A DNA stretch of 64,000 nt from G965222335 sp965222335 (GTDB lineage: Bacteria > Pseudomonadota > Gammaproteobacteria > Pseudomonadales > Halieaceae). Below are positions 17,014 through 25,477 of this stretch, in pieces. The number at the start of each line of letters is the position of its first letter. The stretch's first letter is position 1. The notes below the pieces were generated by a model. That model searched no databases. It was given only the letters and a program-made list of their open reading frames with translations, and had not been told where the DNA came from. Location of the stretch: assembly GCA_965222335.1 (NCBI GenBank), contig OZ244944.1:2790001-2854000 (forward strand), given 5' to 3'. Both the position numbers and the translations under genes were made by a program.

Positions 17014-17376
17014 ATGCGAGCTCTATTGTTGTCAGCGGCTCTGGTTTGGAGTCTTTTGATTGTTGTTGCGGCCCAGGCCCACACTAGCCTGGTCGCCTCT
17101 GCGCCGGCGGAGGGTGAAAGCACGCCACCGCCCGCTGCGATTACGCTGACATTTGGTGCCGAGGTTCGCCTGGTGGAAGTCAGGGTCACGCATGACAAAG
17201 CGGGCGGTATTAATCTGGAAGAGACACGCGACCTTACGCCGGCGACCGAATTCACTATCCCGGTACCGCCCCTTACGCCAGGTGGCTATAGGGTGGAGTG
17301 GATTGCGATGGGTGGCGATAGCCATAAGATGACCGGCGAATTCGGGTTCAGCGTGGAGCGTGTAAGTTCCCCATGA
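17014..17376 (+). CDS. copC: CopC-family periplasmic copper-binding protein
   Basis: A 120-residue exported beta-sandwich protein. A signal peptide ends VVAAQA, so the mature protein begins with His23 (HTSLVASAPAEGE). Together with Asp102 and His104 (GDSH) this reproduces the Cu(II) site known in CopC: the N-terminal His amine and side chain plus a D-x-H pair. No Met-rich Cu(I) loop is present, so it looks like the Cu(II)-only class. copD overlaps it by four bases (ATGA), the usual CopC-CopD copper import pair. It is the first gene of the metal cluster. Confidence 0.93.
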   Translation: MRALLLSAALVWSLLIVVAAQAHTSLVASAPAEGESTPPPAAITLTFGAEVRLVEVRVTHDKAGGINLEETRDLTPATEFTIPVPPLTPGGYRVEWIAMGGDSHKMTGEFGFSVERVSSP

Positions 17377-18278
17377 CGCCATGGCTTGTCGCCAGCGTAG
17401 TCCTGAAATTCTGCATTTACCTGGGGGTGGCCGCGGGCATTGGTGGTAGCATCGTGGCCGCACTGGCGATCCGCCGGCAGGGAGAGTGGCCCGGGACCTT
17501 GCCTCCCGGTTATGTCGGCGTTATCGCAGCATGTGGTACCGGCGTGGCGGTCTCCCTGGCCTACTTCTTTGTGAGGGTGGGAGCATTTTCAGCGAGCGGC
17601 TTCAGCGGCATGTTCGACCCGCCGATTGTAGAGATGCTCTGGCAATCACCCGTGGGAGAAGCCCTGCGGCTGCGCGTTGTGGGTTTCCTGGCGCTCGCTG
17701 CGGTCATTATTGCCTACCCAATTATTTCCGTTTCGCCTGGCTTCGCGTCGACTTGTTTTCTGGCGATCGCCTACATCGGCGGCGCGGTTGCACTGACCTA
17801 TTCATTTGGTGCGACGGGGCACACAACCGACCTGGAAACCTATGGTCGCGTCGCACTGAGCGTCCATCTGGGGGGCGCAATGTGGTGGGCCGGCGGTCTG
17901 TATCCTTTGTGGTGTGCGGCGAGATCCCTGGAACCCATTGCCATGCAGCGCTACATGCACCGCTTTGGACGGGTCGCAGGCGCCCTGCTGGCGGCCATGC
18001 TCGCGGGCGGGGGCCTGTTGCTCTACCTGCTGCTCCTAGCGCCGGAGGACAAAGTCTCGCCTGCGTACGCCATATCCATGGGGCTCAAATTGTCTTTTGT
18101 CATCGCCCTGCTATTTATTGCCGCCAGGCACAAGTGGCGCTCCGTGCCGCGGCTGCTTGAGAGCGGAGGTGTGGCGAGGTTTCAGCGTTCGCTGCGCATT
18201 GAGGTGATGCTGGTGATGGCCCTGCTGGTGCTGACCGCCGTTTTCTCGACGGCGTTTGGACCCTATGCTGGCTCTTGA
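17373..18278 (+). CDS. copD: CopD-family copper transport membrane protein
   Basis: A 301-residue inner-membrane protein with about eight hydrophobic segments. Family features include VHLGGAMWWAGGLYPLW, whose His is typical of the CopD/PcoD domain, and HRFGRVAGALLAAMLAGGG. CopD is thought to receive copper from periplasmic CopC and pass it into the cytoplasm. The C-terminus ends in a short hydrophobic segment (MALLVLTAVFSTAFGPYAG). It is translationally coupled to copC; 210 bases without a gene separate it from the next gene of the cluster. Confidence 0.92.
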   Translation: MTPWLVASVVLKFCIYLGVAAGIGGSIVAALAIRRQGEWPGTLPPGYVGVIAACGTGVAVSLAYFFVRVGAFSASGFSGMFDPPIVEMLWQSPVGEALRLRVVGFLALAAVIIAYPIISVSPGFASTCFLAIAYIGGAVALTYSFGATGHTTDLETYGRVALSVHLGGAMWWAGGLYPLWCAARSLEPIAMQRYMHRFGRVAGALLAAMLAGGGLLLYLLLLAPEDKVSPAYAISMGLKLSFVIALLFIAARHKWRSVPRLLESGGVARFQRSLRIEVMLVMALLVLTAVFSTAFGPYAGS

Positions 18279-18488
18279 ATCGCGTTATTACGCGGTTTCT
18301 ATTGGAGCGGCTGCCTGACAGCGCCCTGCCGGGCTCAGGTGTGGCCAGGCAGGTTCTGGCGTCGGCAAAACCTGCTCTTGCATTCACGCAAATCGAAAGT
18401 TTCTGCCATCACTGTCCCTAGATCGACGCGATTTCCCCACTGGGCCATGTTGTAATCAGGTTGTTCTCCACAGACAAGGATAAGACTT

Positions 18489-18863
18489 ATGCGTAATTTA
18501 TTGATATTTCTTCTGGCGATCGCTCCCGTACTGGCTCCCCTCCAGGCTCACGGTCATGGCATCACGGAGCCGCAGCATGGGGGCGTCGTCAAGGTGGTTG
18601 GCGATGTTTCCCTGGAACTGGTGACTGGCGATGGCGAAGTGGCTGTCTACATTCTTGATGACGCGCCCTGGGACACGAGCGGCATGAGCGGCAAACTCAA
18701 GGTGGAAACGGCCGAGGGTAAAGCCGAGTACGACCTCACGCCCATAGCCGACAGCGGACTGAAAGCCGAGGGGCTGAGTCTCGATGCAGGCGACAGGGTG
18801 CTGGCCATCATTACCAAGGCCGATGGCTATTCCAAGATCGCCGGCAAATTCGAGATTGAGTAG
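18489..18863 (+). CDS. Small exported histidine-containing protein, putative metal-binding
   Basis: 124 residues. A signal peptide (MRNLLIFLLAIAPVLAPLQA) is predicted to be cut before HGHG, giving a mature protein that begins with His and carries further His at mature positions 3 and 10 (HGHGITEPQHGGVV). The rest is a small beta-rich domain with DVSLELVTGDGEVAVYILDD, a pattern also seen in periplasmic metal-related domains that carry an HGG motif. I cannot name a family. It has its own upstream region and an AAGGATAAGA ribosome binding site, and is 23 bases from the HupE-like gene, so a periplasmic metal-binding role is inferred from context. Confidence 0.7.
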   Translation: MRNLLIFLLAIAPVLAPLQAHGHGITEPQHGGVVKVVGDVSLELVTGDGEVAVYILDDAPWDTSGMSGKLKVETAEGKAEYDLTPIADSGLKAEGLSLDAGDRVLAIITKADGYSKIAGKFEIE

Positions 18864-18886
18864 ATCGCGGTACTGAGGTGAGGTTT

Positions 18887-19615
18887 ATGATGGTCAATCA
18901 AATCCAGCCCGCCCCTGCGCTAGCAAATGTGAGGCGTGTACTGCTTCTCACGGGGCTGGCCATGCTGGGGCTCCTGCTGAGCGGACAGGTCTTTGCCCAC
19001 GGTGTGGCGGAAGGTGACGCGGCCTTTATTGAGGGCAGCCAGGGGGTGCAGTTTATCCCCTTCATTTATCTTGGCGCCAAACACATGGTCTCAGGCTACG
19101 ACCACCTGCTGTTCCTGTTCGGGGTCATTTTCTTCCTTTACCGCCTGAAGGATGTTGGCATCTACGTGAGCCTGTTTGCCATAGGCCACAGTGTCACGCT
19201 GCTTTGGGGGGTGCTTAACGATACCCAGGTGAGCCCCTATGTGGTCGACGCCATTATCGGACTGTCGGTGGTGTACAAGGGCTTCGACAACCTTGGTGGC
19301 TTCCAGAAGCTGTTTGGCTTCCAGCCGAATACCAAGGCCGCGGTGCTGATTTTCGGCTTCTTCCACGGCTTTGGCCTCGCCACCAAGTTGCAGGACTTTA
19401 CCCTGTCGCCGGATGGCCTGGTCGCCAATATCATTGCCTTCAATATCGGCGTGGAAATGGGGCAGCTGATAGCCCTGTCCGCGATCCTTATCCTGATGGG
19501 TTTCTGGCGTCGCACGGCAGCCTTCGAACGTTACGCGTTTGCTTCCAACACGGTACTGATGTCGCTCGGGTTCATGCTGATGGGTTATCAGATGACCGGG
19601 TATTTTGCGAACTAG
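18887..19615 (+). CDS. HupE/UreJ-family metal permease
   Basis: A 242-residue membrane protein of the HupE/UreJ_2 type, related to nickel/cobalt permeases of hydrogenase and urease operons. Metal-coordinating membrane motifs are SGYDHLLFLFGVIFF, AIGHSVTLLWG, FGFFHGFGLA and AFNIGVEMGQL. A signal-like N-terminal helix ends GQVFA, followed directly by HGVAEGD, so the processed protein would start with His. The ATG at 18887 follows the ribosome binding site GAGGTGAGG, which argues against the GTG at 18878. No urease or hydrogenase genes are nearby, so copper or another metal is as likely as nickel. Confidence 0.85.
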   Translation: MMVNQIQPAPALANVRRVLLLTGLAMLGLLLSGQVFAHGVAEGDAAFIEGSQGVQFIPFIYLGAKHMVSGYDHLLFLFGVIFFLYRLKDVGIYVSLFAIGHSVTLLWGVLNDTQVSPYVVDAIIGLSVVYKGFDNLGGFQKLFGFQPNTKAAVLIFGFFHGFGLATKLQDFTLSPDGLVANIIAFNIGVEMGQLIALSAILILMGFWRRTAAFERYAFASNTVLMSLGFMLMGYQMTGYFAN

Positions 19616-19636
19616 TAAAAGTTAAAGGATGACAAA

Positions 19637-20215
19637 GTGAATACGACAATTAACCAACCCCTGCCTGAAAAGGCGGAACTTATTCGCGCTACCGTGCTCG
19701 CGCTTATCGCCGCAGTGGTACTACTGTTCACCGTTATTCTGCCGGCGGAGTATGGCATCGACCCCTTGCGGGTCGGCGGACTCCTGGGCCTGACCACGAT
19801 GAAGGGAGAGGGTGCTGATGAAACGGAAATTGTGCCCGATGCCGAGGGTGCAATGCTGAATCTGCCCGCCCTGGCCAGGGCGTCCTCAGGGATTAAGGGG
19901 GAAACCCTGAAGGTGGTGGTACCGGCCTACGAGGGCATTGAACTCAAGGCAGACATGACCGCCGGTCAGTCAATCGTGTTCGACTGGAAAAGCGATGGCG
20001 CTGCGCTCTACACCGACATGCATGGTGAGCCGCCCAATGCGGGAGAGAAGGAGTTCACCAGCTACTGGAAGGAGAACGAGCAGCTGGGTGGTCAGGGCAT
20101 GCTGCTTGCCCAGTTCGACGGTACGCATGGCTGGTACTGGCAGAACATGACCGAAGAAGCGGTGACCGTCACCGTTGAGGTTAGTGGCTTCTACCAGGAC
20201 ATCTACGAGAAGTAG
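19637..20215 (+). CDS. Single-span membrane-anchored protein of the metal cluster
   Basis: 192 residues. One membrane helix near the N-terminus (about residues 16-38, ending VILPAEYGIDP) anchors a domain of about 150 residues predicted to lie outside the membrane, with GETLKVVVPAYEGIELKADM and WYWQNMTEEAVTVTVEVSGFY. The start is GTG 19637 after TAAAGGATGA. It resembles proteins annotated only as transmembrane anchor protein that travel with HupE-like permeases. It is probably an accessory subunit of the adjacent permease, holding a periplasmic beta domain near it. The fold and ligand are not known to me. Confidence 0.7.
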   Translation: MNTTINQPLPEKAELIRATVLALIAAVVLLFTVILPAEYGIDPLRVGGLLGLTTMKGEGADETEIVPDAEGAMLNLPALARASSGIKGETLKVVVPAYEGIELKADMTAGQSIVFDWKSDGAALYTDMHGEPPNAGEKEFTSYWKENEQLGGQGMLLAQFDGTHGWYWQNMTEEAVTVTVEVSGFYQDIYEK

Positions 20216-20310
20216 TGATTCACACGCTCCCGGGAGCGTAGTCAATAATTACAGCATGGCCTGCTAACGGGCATGTCTGTTAAACCACGTCATAAACGAT
20301 GGGAGTTACC

Positions 20311-21093
20311 ATGAACAGACTGAAAACAATACTTACGGTGTCAGCCACGCTTGCAGGCGTATTCCTTGCTGGCCACGCCTACAGTCACGGCATCTGGTTT
20401 GCCGAGCGCTCACGCAATCTCGCGCTTGTCTACGGTGTAGGCGCCGACGATCTTGATACGGTTGCCCGGTTCGAAAAGATGCAGGGCATCACCGGCTACG
20501 ACAGCGACTGGAAAGAGGTCGACGCCAAGCTGATCAAGGCAGGCCCGATGGTACTGGTCGGCGGCGATGATTATCCCGAGGCCGTATCCGGCGTAATGGA
20601 CAACGGAATCTGGTCCAAGACTGCGGACGGCAAGTGGCACGCCAAGGGTCGCGACGAGGTGCCTGACGCGATCATTGCAGAGAGGACGATGAAGTATGCG
20701 GTGCATGTTCGCGGGCCGCTGAGGGCCGTACCGGTCCTGCCCAGCCAGACCCTGCAGATTGTCCCGGTTGAAGGTGCACCGGCCTGGAAGGATGGAAGCT
20801 ACCTCCTCCAGGGAGATCAGATGCCCCGGCAGGCCGGTGATGTGGTCAAGGTCCAGGTGCTCTTTAATGGCGAGCCGGTAGAGGGAGCGCGGGTGATCCG
20901 GGACTTTGTAACCGACCCGAATCAGCAGCCCTGGATTACCGGTGAAGACGGCACAGTATACTTCCCCGTGCGCAACCAGGGGCTGAATGTCATCGGCGCT
21001 ACTTACGATGGCCCGAGTGATGACCCCAAGAAGATCGACAAGATCGAGCACTTTGCAACCCTGTCCTTTGTGCTGCCCATCCTCCCCGAGTGA
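20311..21093 (+). CDS. DUF4198 (NikM-like) periplasmic protein
   Basis: A 260-residue exported protein of the DUF4198 family, which includes the NikM-like components of nickel/cobalt uptake. The signal peptide likely ends AYS, before HGIWFAER, again placing His at the mature N-terminus. The C-terminal third has the Ig-like segment GDVVKVQVLFNGEPVEGARV and GEDGTVYFPVRNQGLNVIGA typical of the family. ATG 20311 is chosen over ATG 20299 because the ribosome binding site GGGAG (20301-20305) lies between them. It ends the metal cluster, 40 bases before the DSD1-family gene. Confidence 0.83.
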   Translation: MNRLKTILTVSATLAGVFLAGHAYSHGIWFAERSRNLALVYGVGADDLDTVARFEKMQGITGYDSDWKEVDAKLIKAGPMVLVGGDDYPEAVSGVMDNGIWSKTADGKWHAKGRDEVPDAIIAERTMKYAVHVRGPLRAVPVLPSQTLQIVPVEGAPAWKDGSYLLQGDQMPRQAGDVVKVQVLFNGEPVEGARVIRDFVTDPNQQPWITGEDGTVYFPVRNQGLNVIGATYDGPSDDPKKIDKIEHFATLSFVLPILPE

Positions 21094-21133
21094 CGCTGCC
21101 TGAGGCTGCGGCTTCTGCAACGAGGCCGTCAGG

Positions 21134-22297
21134 ATGAGTGAGCAAATTGAGGGACGCAATGCGTCCCTCACTTCTGTTGATACGCCCAGCCTGGCCCTTG
21201 ATGCGGAGCGCATGGAGCGCAATATTCAGCGCCTCGCTTCGCGACTGTCACAACTCGGGGTGCCTCTGCGACCACACCTGAAGACGACCAAGTCGGTCGA
21301 GGTGGCGCGCCGCATCATGCGGAGCAATTCGGGACCGGCCACGGTCTCTACCCTGGGTGAGGCGGAAGCCTTTGCCCGTGCCGGTGTTAACGACATCATG
21401 TATGCGGTCGGTATCGCGCCTGGCAAGCTGGACCGAGTGCTTGCGTTGCGGTCTTCCGGCGTGGACCTTGCGGTGATTCTCGATTCGCTCGAGCAGGCGC
21501 AGCTGGTTGCGGCAGCCAGTCGTGAGGCGGGTGTGCCGATACCCGCCTTGATAGAAATTGACTGTGACGGGCACCGCTCTGGTGTGCAACCCGGCGACAG
21601 AGACAATCTCCTTTCGATCGGGCGGGCACTACAGGAGGGCGGGGCTGAACTGGGAGGCGTGCTGACCCATGCGGGCGGCAGCTATAGCGCCAGGGGCAGC
21701 GACGCGCTGGCGCAGTGCGCAGAGCAGGAGCGCGCAGCCGTGGTGATTGCCGCGCAGACCCTGCGTGATGCGGGCCTCAGTTGTCCCGTTGTCAGCGTGG
21801 GCTCGACGCCCACCGCGCATTATGCGCGCGATCTTACCGGTGTCACCGAGGTCAGGGCCGGAGTTTTCGTGTTCTTCGACCTGGTGATGGCAGGTATCGG
21901 CGTCTGCGCAGTGCATGATATTGCCCTTTCAGTGGTCACCACAGTGATCGGGCACCAGCCAAGGAAGGGCTGGATCCTGGTCGATGCGGGCTGGATGGCG
22001 CTGTCCCGCGACCGCGGCACAGCCAAGCAGGAAGTGGACCAGGGCTACGGCCTTGTCTGCGATCTCCAGGGCAAGCCCTATCAAGACCTGATTGTCGTGG
22101 ATGCCAACCAGGAGCACGGTGTTATCGCGGTGCGCCCGGGCTCTCCAGGGGAATTGCCCGAGTTGCCGATTGGCACACGCCTGCGAATCCTTCCGAATCA
22201 CGCCTGCTCCACTGCCGCCCAGCATGATCGCTACCACGTCGTGCATGGTCACAATGCGGAAGTTGATGCGGTTTGGCCACGCTTTGGAGGGTGGTAG
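21134..22297 (+). CDS. DSD1-family PLP enzyme (D-serine / D-threo-3-hydroxyaspartate dehydratase-like)
   Basis: A 387-residue fold-type III (alanine racemase-like) PLP enzyme. The Schiff-base lysine is Lys50 in LRPHLKTTKS. The C-terminal metal site reads NHAC (His356-x-Cys358). In this family a His-x-Cys pair is known from D-serine and D-threo-3-hydroxyaspartate dehydratases, whereas D-threonine aldolases and beta-hydroxyaspartate aldolases carry His-x-Asp. A dehydratase on a D-configured beta-hydroxy amino acid is therefore the best guess. It follows the metal cluster on the same strand but fits functionally with the amino acid catabolic genes to its right; the next gene is convergent, 47 bases away. 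Confidence 0.85.
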   Translation: MSEQIEGRNASLTSVDTPSLALDAERMERNIQRLASRLSQLGVPLRPHLKTTKSVEVARRIMRSNSGPATVSTLGEAEAFARAGVNDIMYAVGIAPGKLDRVLALRSSGVDLAVILDSLEQAQLVAAASREAGVPIPALIEIDCDGHRSGVQPGDRDNLLSIGRALQEGGAELGGVLTHAGGSYSARGSDALAQCAEQERAAVVIAAQTLRDAGLSCPVVSVGSTPTAHYARDLTGVTEVRAGVFVFFDLVMAGIGVCAVHDIALSVVTTVIGHQPRKGWILVDAGWMALSRDRGTAKQEVDQGYGLVCDLQGKPYQDLIVVDANQEHGVIAVRPGSPGELPELPIGTRLRILPNHACSTAAQHDRYHVVHGHNAEVDAVWPRFGGW

Positions 22298-22344
22298 TCG
22301 CGGTTGATTTATTGTCCCCCGACCTGAAGCTGCCACTGTGCCTC

Positions 22345-23655
22345 TCAGCGTCGACTGCGCCGCCTGGTGATGTAGTCCTGCAGGCGGTAGTTGCCGATGA
22401 TGACGGGCAGGAACCAGGGGTTGCCTCGGTAGAAGGGGATGCCAGCGGGCGGCCCGAAGTCGAAAGCAGATGCGGCCTCGTCACGATGGCCAAGCAGTTT
22501 GTTCGCGGCTCTTGAACCTACCCAGGGTGCCCATACCACGCCCGAACCGCAGAAGCCGGTCGCATAGACCACGCCATCGCGCTCGAAAATGCGGGGCAGC
22601 ATGTCGCGGTTCATCGCCACATTACCGAACCAGGTGTGGCTGAGGCGGATGCTGCTTAACTCGGGAAAGCGGTCTACCAAGCCGTCCCTGAGATCGAGCA
22701 CCGGCTTTGCGGGGTCACCCTTGCGCGAGCTGTCACGACCTCCCAACAGGATGCGCTTGCCGTCTGGTGAGGGCCGGTAATAGTATCCCATCTGCAGCCC
22801 TTCACCCATCATCATGCGCCTGGGGAAGAGCCGTGCCATTACTTCGTCCGGTAGCTCCTCGGTCGCAATCATCCGGCTCCTGACCGGCACCAGGCGCCGG
22901 CGCAGGAACGGCGTGGCACCGTCAGTGTAGCCATTGGTGCAGACCAGCACCTGTTGTGCCTGGAGTGATCCATGCGCAGTGACTACGCGGAATCCGCTGC
23001 TTCCCTTTTCGATGGCAGTCACCGGCGTATTGGAATGCACGGTAACCCCGGAGGCGAGTGCCACACGCAACAGCTCACTATGGAACTTGGCTGGATGCAG
23101 CCCGCCGATGTCCATGCGCACGCTGCCGCCCCGGTAAAAATCGGTACCGGTATACTGCTTCTGCTCAGCGTAAGGCACCGCGTAGGCCTCGATACCCAGT
23201 TTGGCTGCCAGGCTCTCGGCGCGGCGGGCCATACCTTCGTATTGATCAAAGCCAACGGCGCCGGAGAACAGCCCGGTCAACTGAAAATCGCACTCAAGCC
23301 CCTCGGTCTTGATCAGGTCCTGAAGGAATTCCCGCGCAATCTTGCCCTCGGCCTCTATGGCCACGGCCTTGTCTTCCCCGAAGCGCTTGGCGATCGCATC
23401 AAAACCAGGTCGTATATTGCCGCTGGTGATGCCGCCATTGCGTGAAGACGCGCCCTCGCCCGGATTCATTGCGTCGAAAATACTCACTGAGCGTCCGGCC
23501 CGGGCCAGCACCATACCCGCGGTCAGCCCGGCGTAGCCGGCACCAACGATCGCAACGTCGGCCTGCTGGCTGCGCGGCTGCTGGGGCAGTGGCTTGACCG
23601 GGGCGTGCTCCCACCAGTAGGGAGCGTTCTTTGCGGCAATATCAGTGATTTGCAT
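22345..23655 (-). CDS. FAD-dependent amino acid/amine oxidoreductase (PuuB/DadA type)
   Basis: 436 residues of the DAO superfamily. The FAD-binding motif is ADVAIVGAGYAGLTAGMVLARAG (core GAGYAG near residue 38) and SSRNGGITSGNIRPG follows, as in gamma-glutamylputrescine oxidase-like proteins. The C-terminus, GNPWFLPVIIGNYRLQDYI, is shared with the paralogue at 34771-36051, so the island contains two related oxidases. The start ATG 23655 has the ribosome binding site AGGAAAG. These enzymes oxidise a C-N bond of an amine or amino acid, yielding an imine and then an aldehyde or oxoacid. The substrate is unknown. Confidence 0.87.
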   Translation of the reverse strand: MQITDIAAKNAPYWWEHAPVKPLPQQPRSQQADVAIVGAGYAGLTAGMVLARAGRSVSIFDAMNPGEGASSRNGGITSGNIRPGFDAIAKRFGEDKAVAIEAEGKIAREFLQDLIKTEGLECDFQLTGLFSGAVGFDQYEGMARRAESLAAKLGIEAYAVPYAEQKQYTGTDFYRGGSVRMDIGGLHPAKFHSELLRVALASGVTVHSNTPVTAIEKGSSGFRVVTAHGSLQAQQVLVCTNGYTDGATPFLRRRLVPVRSRMIATEELPDEVMARLFPRRMMMGEGLQMGYYYRPSPDGKRILLGGRDSSRKGDPAKPVLDLRDGLVDRFPELSSIRLSHTWFGNVAMNRDMLPRIFERDGVVYATGFCGSGVVWAPWVGSRAANKLLGHRDEAASAFDFGPPAGIPFYRGNPWFLPVIIGNYRLQDYITRRRSRR

Positions 23656-23705
23656 GCCTGCTTTCCTGTGTCTGTGCGGCTTATTGATTGGCGGGAACGG
23701 TCTGC

Positions 23706-24884
23706 TCAGGTGCCTGCATTCGACTTCATGCCCAAGTGATGGCGGACCAACCCGATATGCAGCCTGATACCGGTTGCCAGGACGTCGTCGTTGAAATCAT
23801 AGCGGGGATGGTGAAGGGGTACCTCGTCTTCATTGCGCCTCTGGCCAAGCCAGATGTATGCGCCTTCACAGGCCTGAAGCATGAAACCGAAGTCCTCAGA
23901 GGTAAACGCGGGATCCGGCGCCTGCACTGCGTGGCCTACCTCGGCCGCCGCCGCCAGGGCCACTTCGGCCGATGCGGCATGGTTGATGGTTGCTGGATAG
24001 TAGCGGTCGTAGTGGACAGTGATCCGGGTGCCACTGGACTGGGCAACTCCCTCAGCGATCTGTGTCACTGCAGATTCGATCGTGTCCTGCACAACCGGGT
24101 CGAAGGTGCGGACGGTGCCGGTGAGTCGCACCTGTGCCGGCAGCACGTTGTGGGAGCTGCCACCCTCGATGTGCGTGACCGACAGCACGGCAGTCGCCAT
24201 GGGCGGGATTCTCCGCGATACCACCGTGTTGAGCTGCGTCACCAGGTTACTGGCGGCGAGGAGGGCGTCGGGGGTGTGGTGCGGCATGGCGGCGTGGCCG
24301 CCGCGCCCTTCGACCATGATCGAGAACTTGTCCGCCGCAGCCATGATCGGGCCCGGACGTGTGGCAATGGTGCCCGCAGGCAGGTCCGGCCAGTTGTGCA
24401 GGGCAAATACCCGGTCGCAGGGAAAGCGTTCGAACAGGCCATCTTCAATCATCGCCCGCGCACCGCCATGGCCTTCTTCCGCGGGTTGAAAGACAAAATA
24501 AACGGTACCGTCAAAATCTCGGGTGCGAGCGAGCTGCTGGGCTGCGCCCAGCAGCATTGCCACGTGCCCGTCGTGGCCACAGCCATGAAACACACCGGCC
24601 TCGCGACTGGCATAGGGCAGGCCTGTTTCCTCGTGTATCGGCAGGGCGTCCATGTCTGCACGCAGGCCAAGGCTCCGCGCCGAGCTACCGCAGCGCAATG
24701 CCGCCACGATCCCCGTACCCCCGATCCCGGTATGCACCTCGAGATCCAGCTGCCTCAGCGCGGCTTCGATCTGGCTTGCGGTGCGGTGCTCCTGGTAGGC
24801 GAGTTCCGGGTTGGCATGAATATCCCTGCGGAACCGGATCAGTGGCTCCAGCAAGTCATCGATGTCCATCGCGATCGTGGCCAT
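23706..24884 (-). CDS. M20D amidohydrolase (hippurate / IAA-amino acid hydrolase family)
   Basis: A 392-residue metal-dependent amidohydrolase. The di-metal ligands and catalytic motifs are LRADMDALPIHEETGLPY, FHGCGHDGHVAMLLG, FQPAEEGHGGA and the C-terminal LHHPRYDFNDD; the dimerisation domain has VEGRGGHAAMPHHTPDAL. The ATG at 24884 is chosen because ACGGAG lies six bases upstream; a longer frame starts at 24911. The family cleaves N-acyl or N-aroyl amino acids and some dipeptides. It is immediately upstream of the PuuB-like oxidase on the same strand (50 bases) and divergent from the three-subunit dehydrogenase genes. Confidence 0.9.
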   Translation of the reverse strand: MATIAMDIDDLLEPLIRFRRDIHANPELAYQEHRTASQIEAALRQLDLEVHTGIGGTGIVAALRCGSSARSLGLRADMDALPIHEETGLPYASREAGVFHGCGHDGHVAMLLGAAQQLARTRDFDGTVYFVFQPAEEGHGGARAMIEDGLFERFPCDRVFALHNWPDLPAGTIATRPGPIMAAADKFSIMVEGRGGHAAMPHHTPDALLAASNLVTQLNTVVSRRIPPMATAVLSVTHIEGGSSHNVLPAQVRLTGTVRTFDPVVQDTIESAVTQIAEGVAQSSGTRITVHYDRYYPATINHAASAEVALAAAAEVGHAVQAPDPAFTSEDFGFMLQACEGAYIWLGQRRNEDEVPLHHPRYDFNDDVLATGIRLHIGLVRHHLGMKSNAGT

Positions 24885-25165
24885 TGCATACTCCGTGGCA
24901 GAACTGGGCATGGGACCGGAAGAAAATCAGGGTATGCCTCCAGCCCCATGCTCCAACTTTACTGTGAACGGGGGGTGATTTCCTGCCGAAGAGCCGGGTA
25001 GTTACGACATATTTTACTGCCCCGGTCAGAAACACAGGTACGAATGCTGGCGAGCGGCACCTATACTGGAACGAGTGTAATGACAATTGCCGGACGCCGT
25101 TCCTTTACCCCCGACGCCTCTACAGCGCGAAGTAATCACACGGCCCGGGTGAGGGAGAGCAAACA

Positions 25166-25477
25166 GTGCTGGGGCGCTTTGTCAGAGTCGCCGAAAAAAA
25201 CCGATCTGTGGTCGAGCTGGAGGTAGACGGCGAGCCATGCCAGGGGCTGGAAGGCGATTCACTACTGGTTGCCGTGCTGAGTCATCGCCCGGCTCTGCGC
25301 CAGTCGGAGTTTGGTGACGGCGACCGGGCCGGTTTCTGCCTGATGGGCGCCTGCCAGGACTGCTGGATGTGGACGCCAGAAGGCGACCGCCTGCGCGCGT
25401 GCACCACCACGGTCAGCGCGGGAATGCGTGTGCTGACGCGACCACCGGGGGAGGCGACATGGCCGAACCTCGCGTAG
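25166..25477 (+). CDS. [2Fe-2S] small subunit of a heteromeric amine/opine dehydrogenase
   Basis: A 103-residue ferredoxin-like protein with cysteines Cys58, Cys63, Cys66 and Cys79 spaced as in plant-type small subunits (GFCLMGACQDC ... ACTT). This is the layout of the N-terminal Fe-S part of sarcosine oxidase alpha and of the small subunits of HcnABC, opine oxidase and D-hydroxyproline dehydrogenase complexes. It starts at GTG 25166 after GGGAGAG and overlaps the next gene by 19 bases. A TATACT -10-like element is at 25062-25067. It would pass electrons within the complex encoded by the next two genes. Confidence 0.87.
   Translation: MLGRFVRVAEKNRSVVELEVDGEPCQGLEGDSLLVAVLSHRPALRQSEFGDGDRAGFCLMGACQDCWMWTPEGDRLRACTTTVSAGMRVLTRPPGEATWPNLA

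Noticed and set aside
16800..17087. 95-codon cysteine-rich open frame upstream of copC
   Set aside because: It has no ribosome binding site, overlaps the copC signal peptide region by 74 bases in another frame, and its cysteines follow no known metal-binding spacing.
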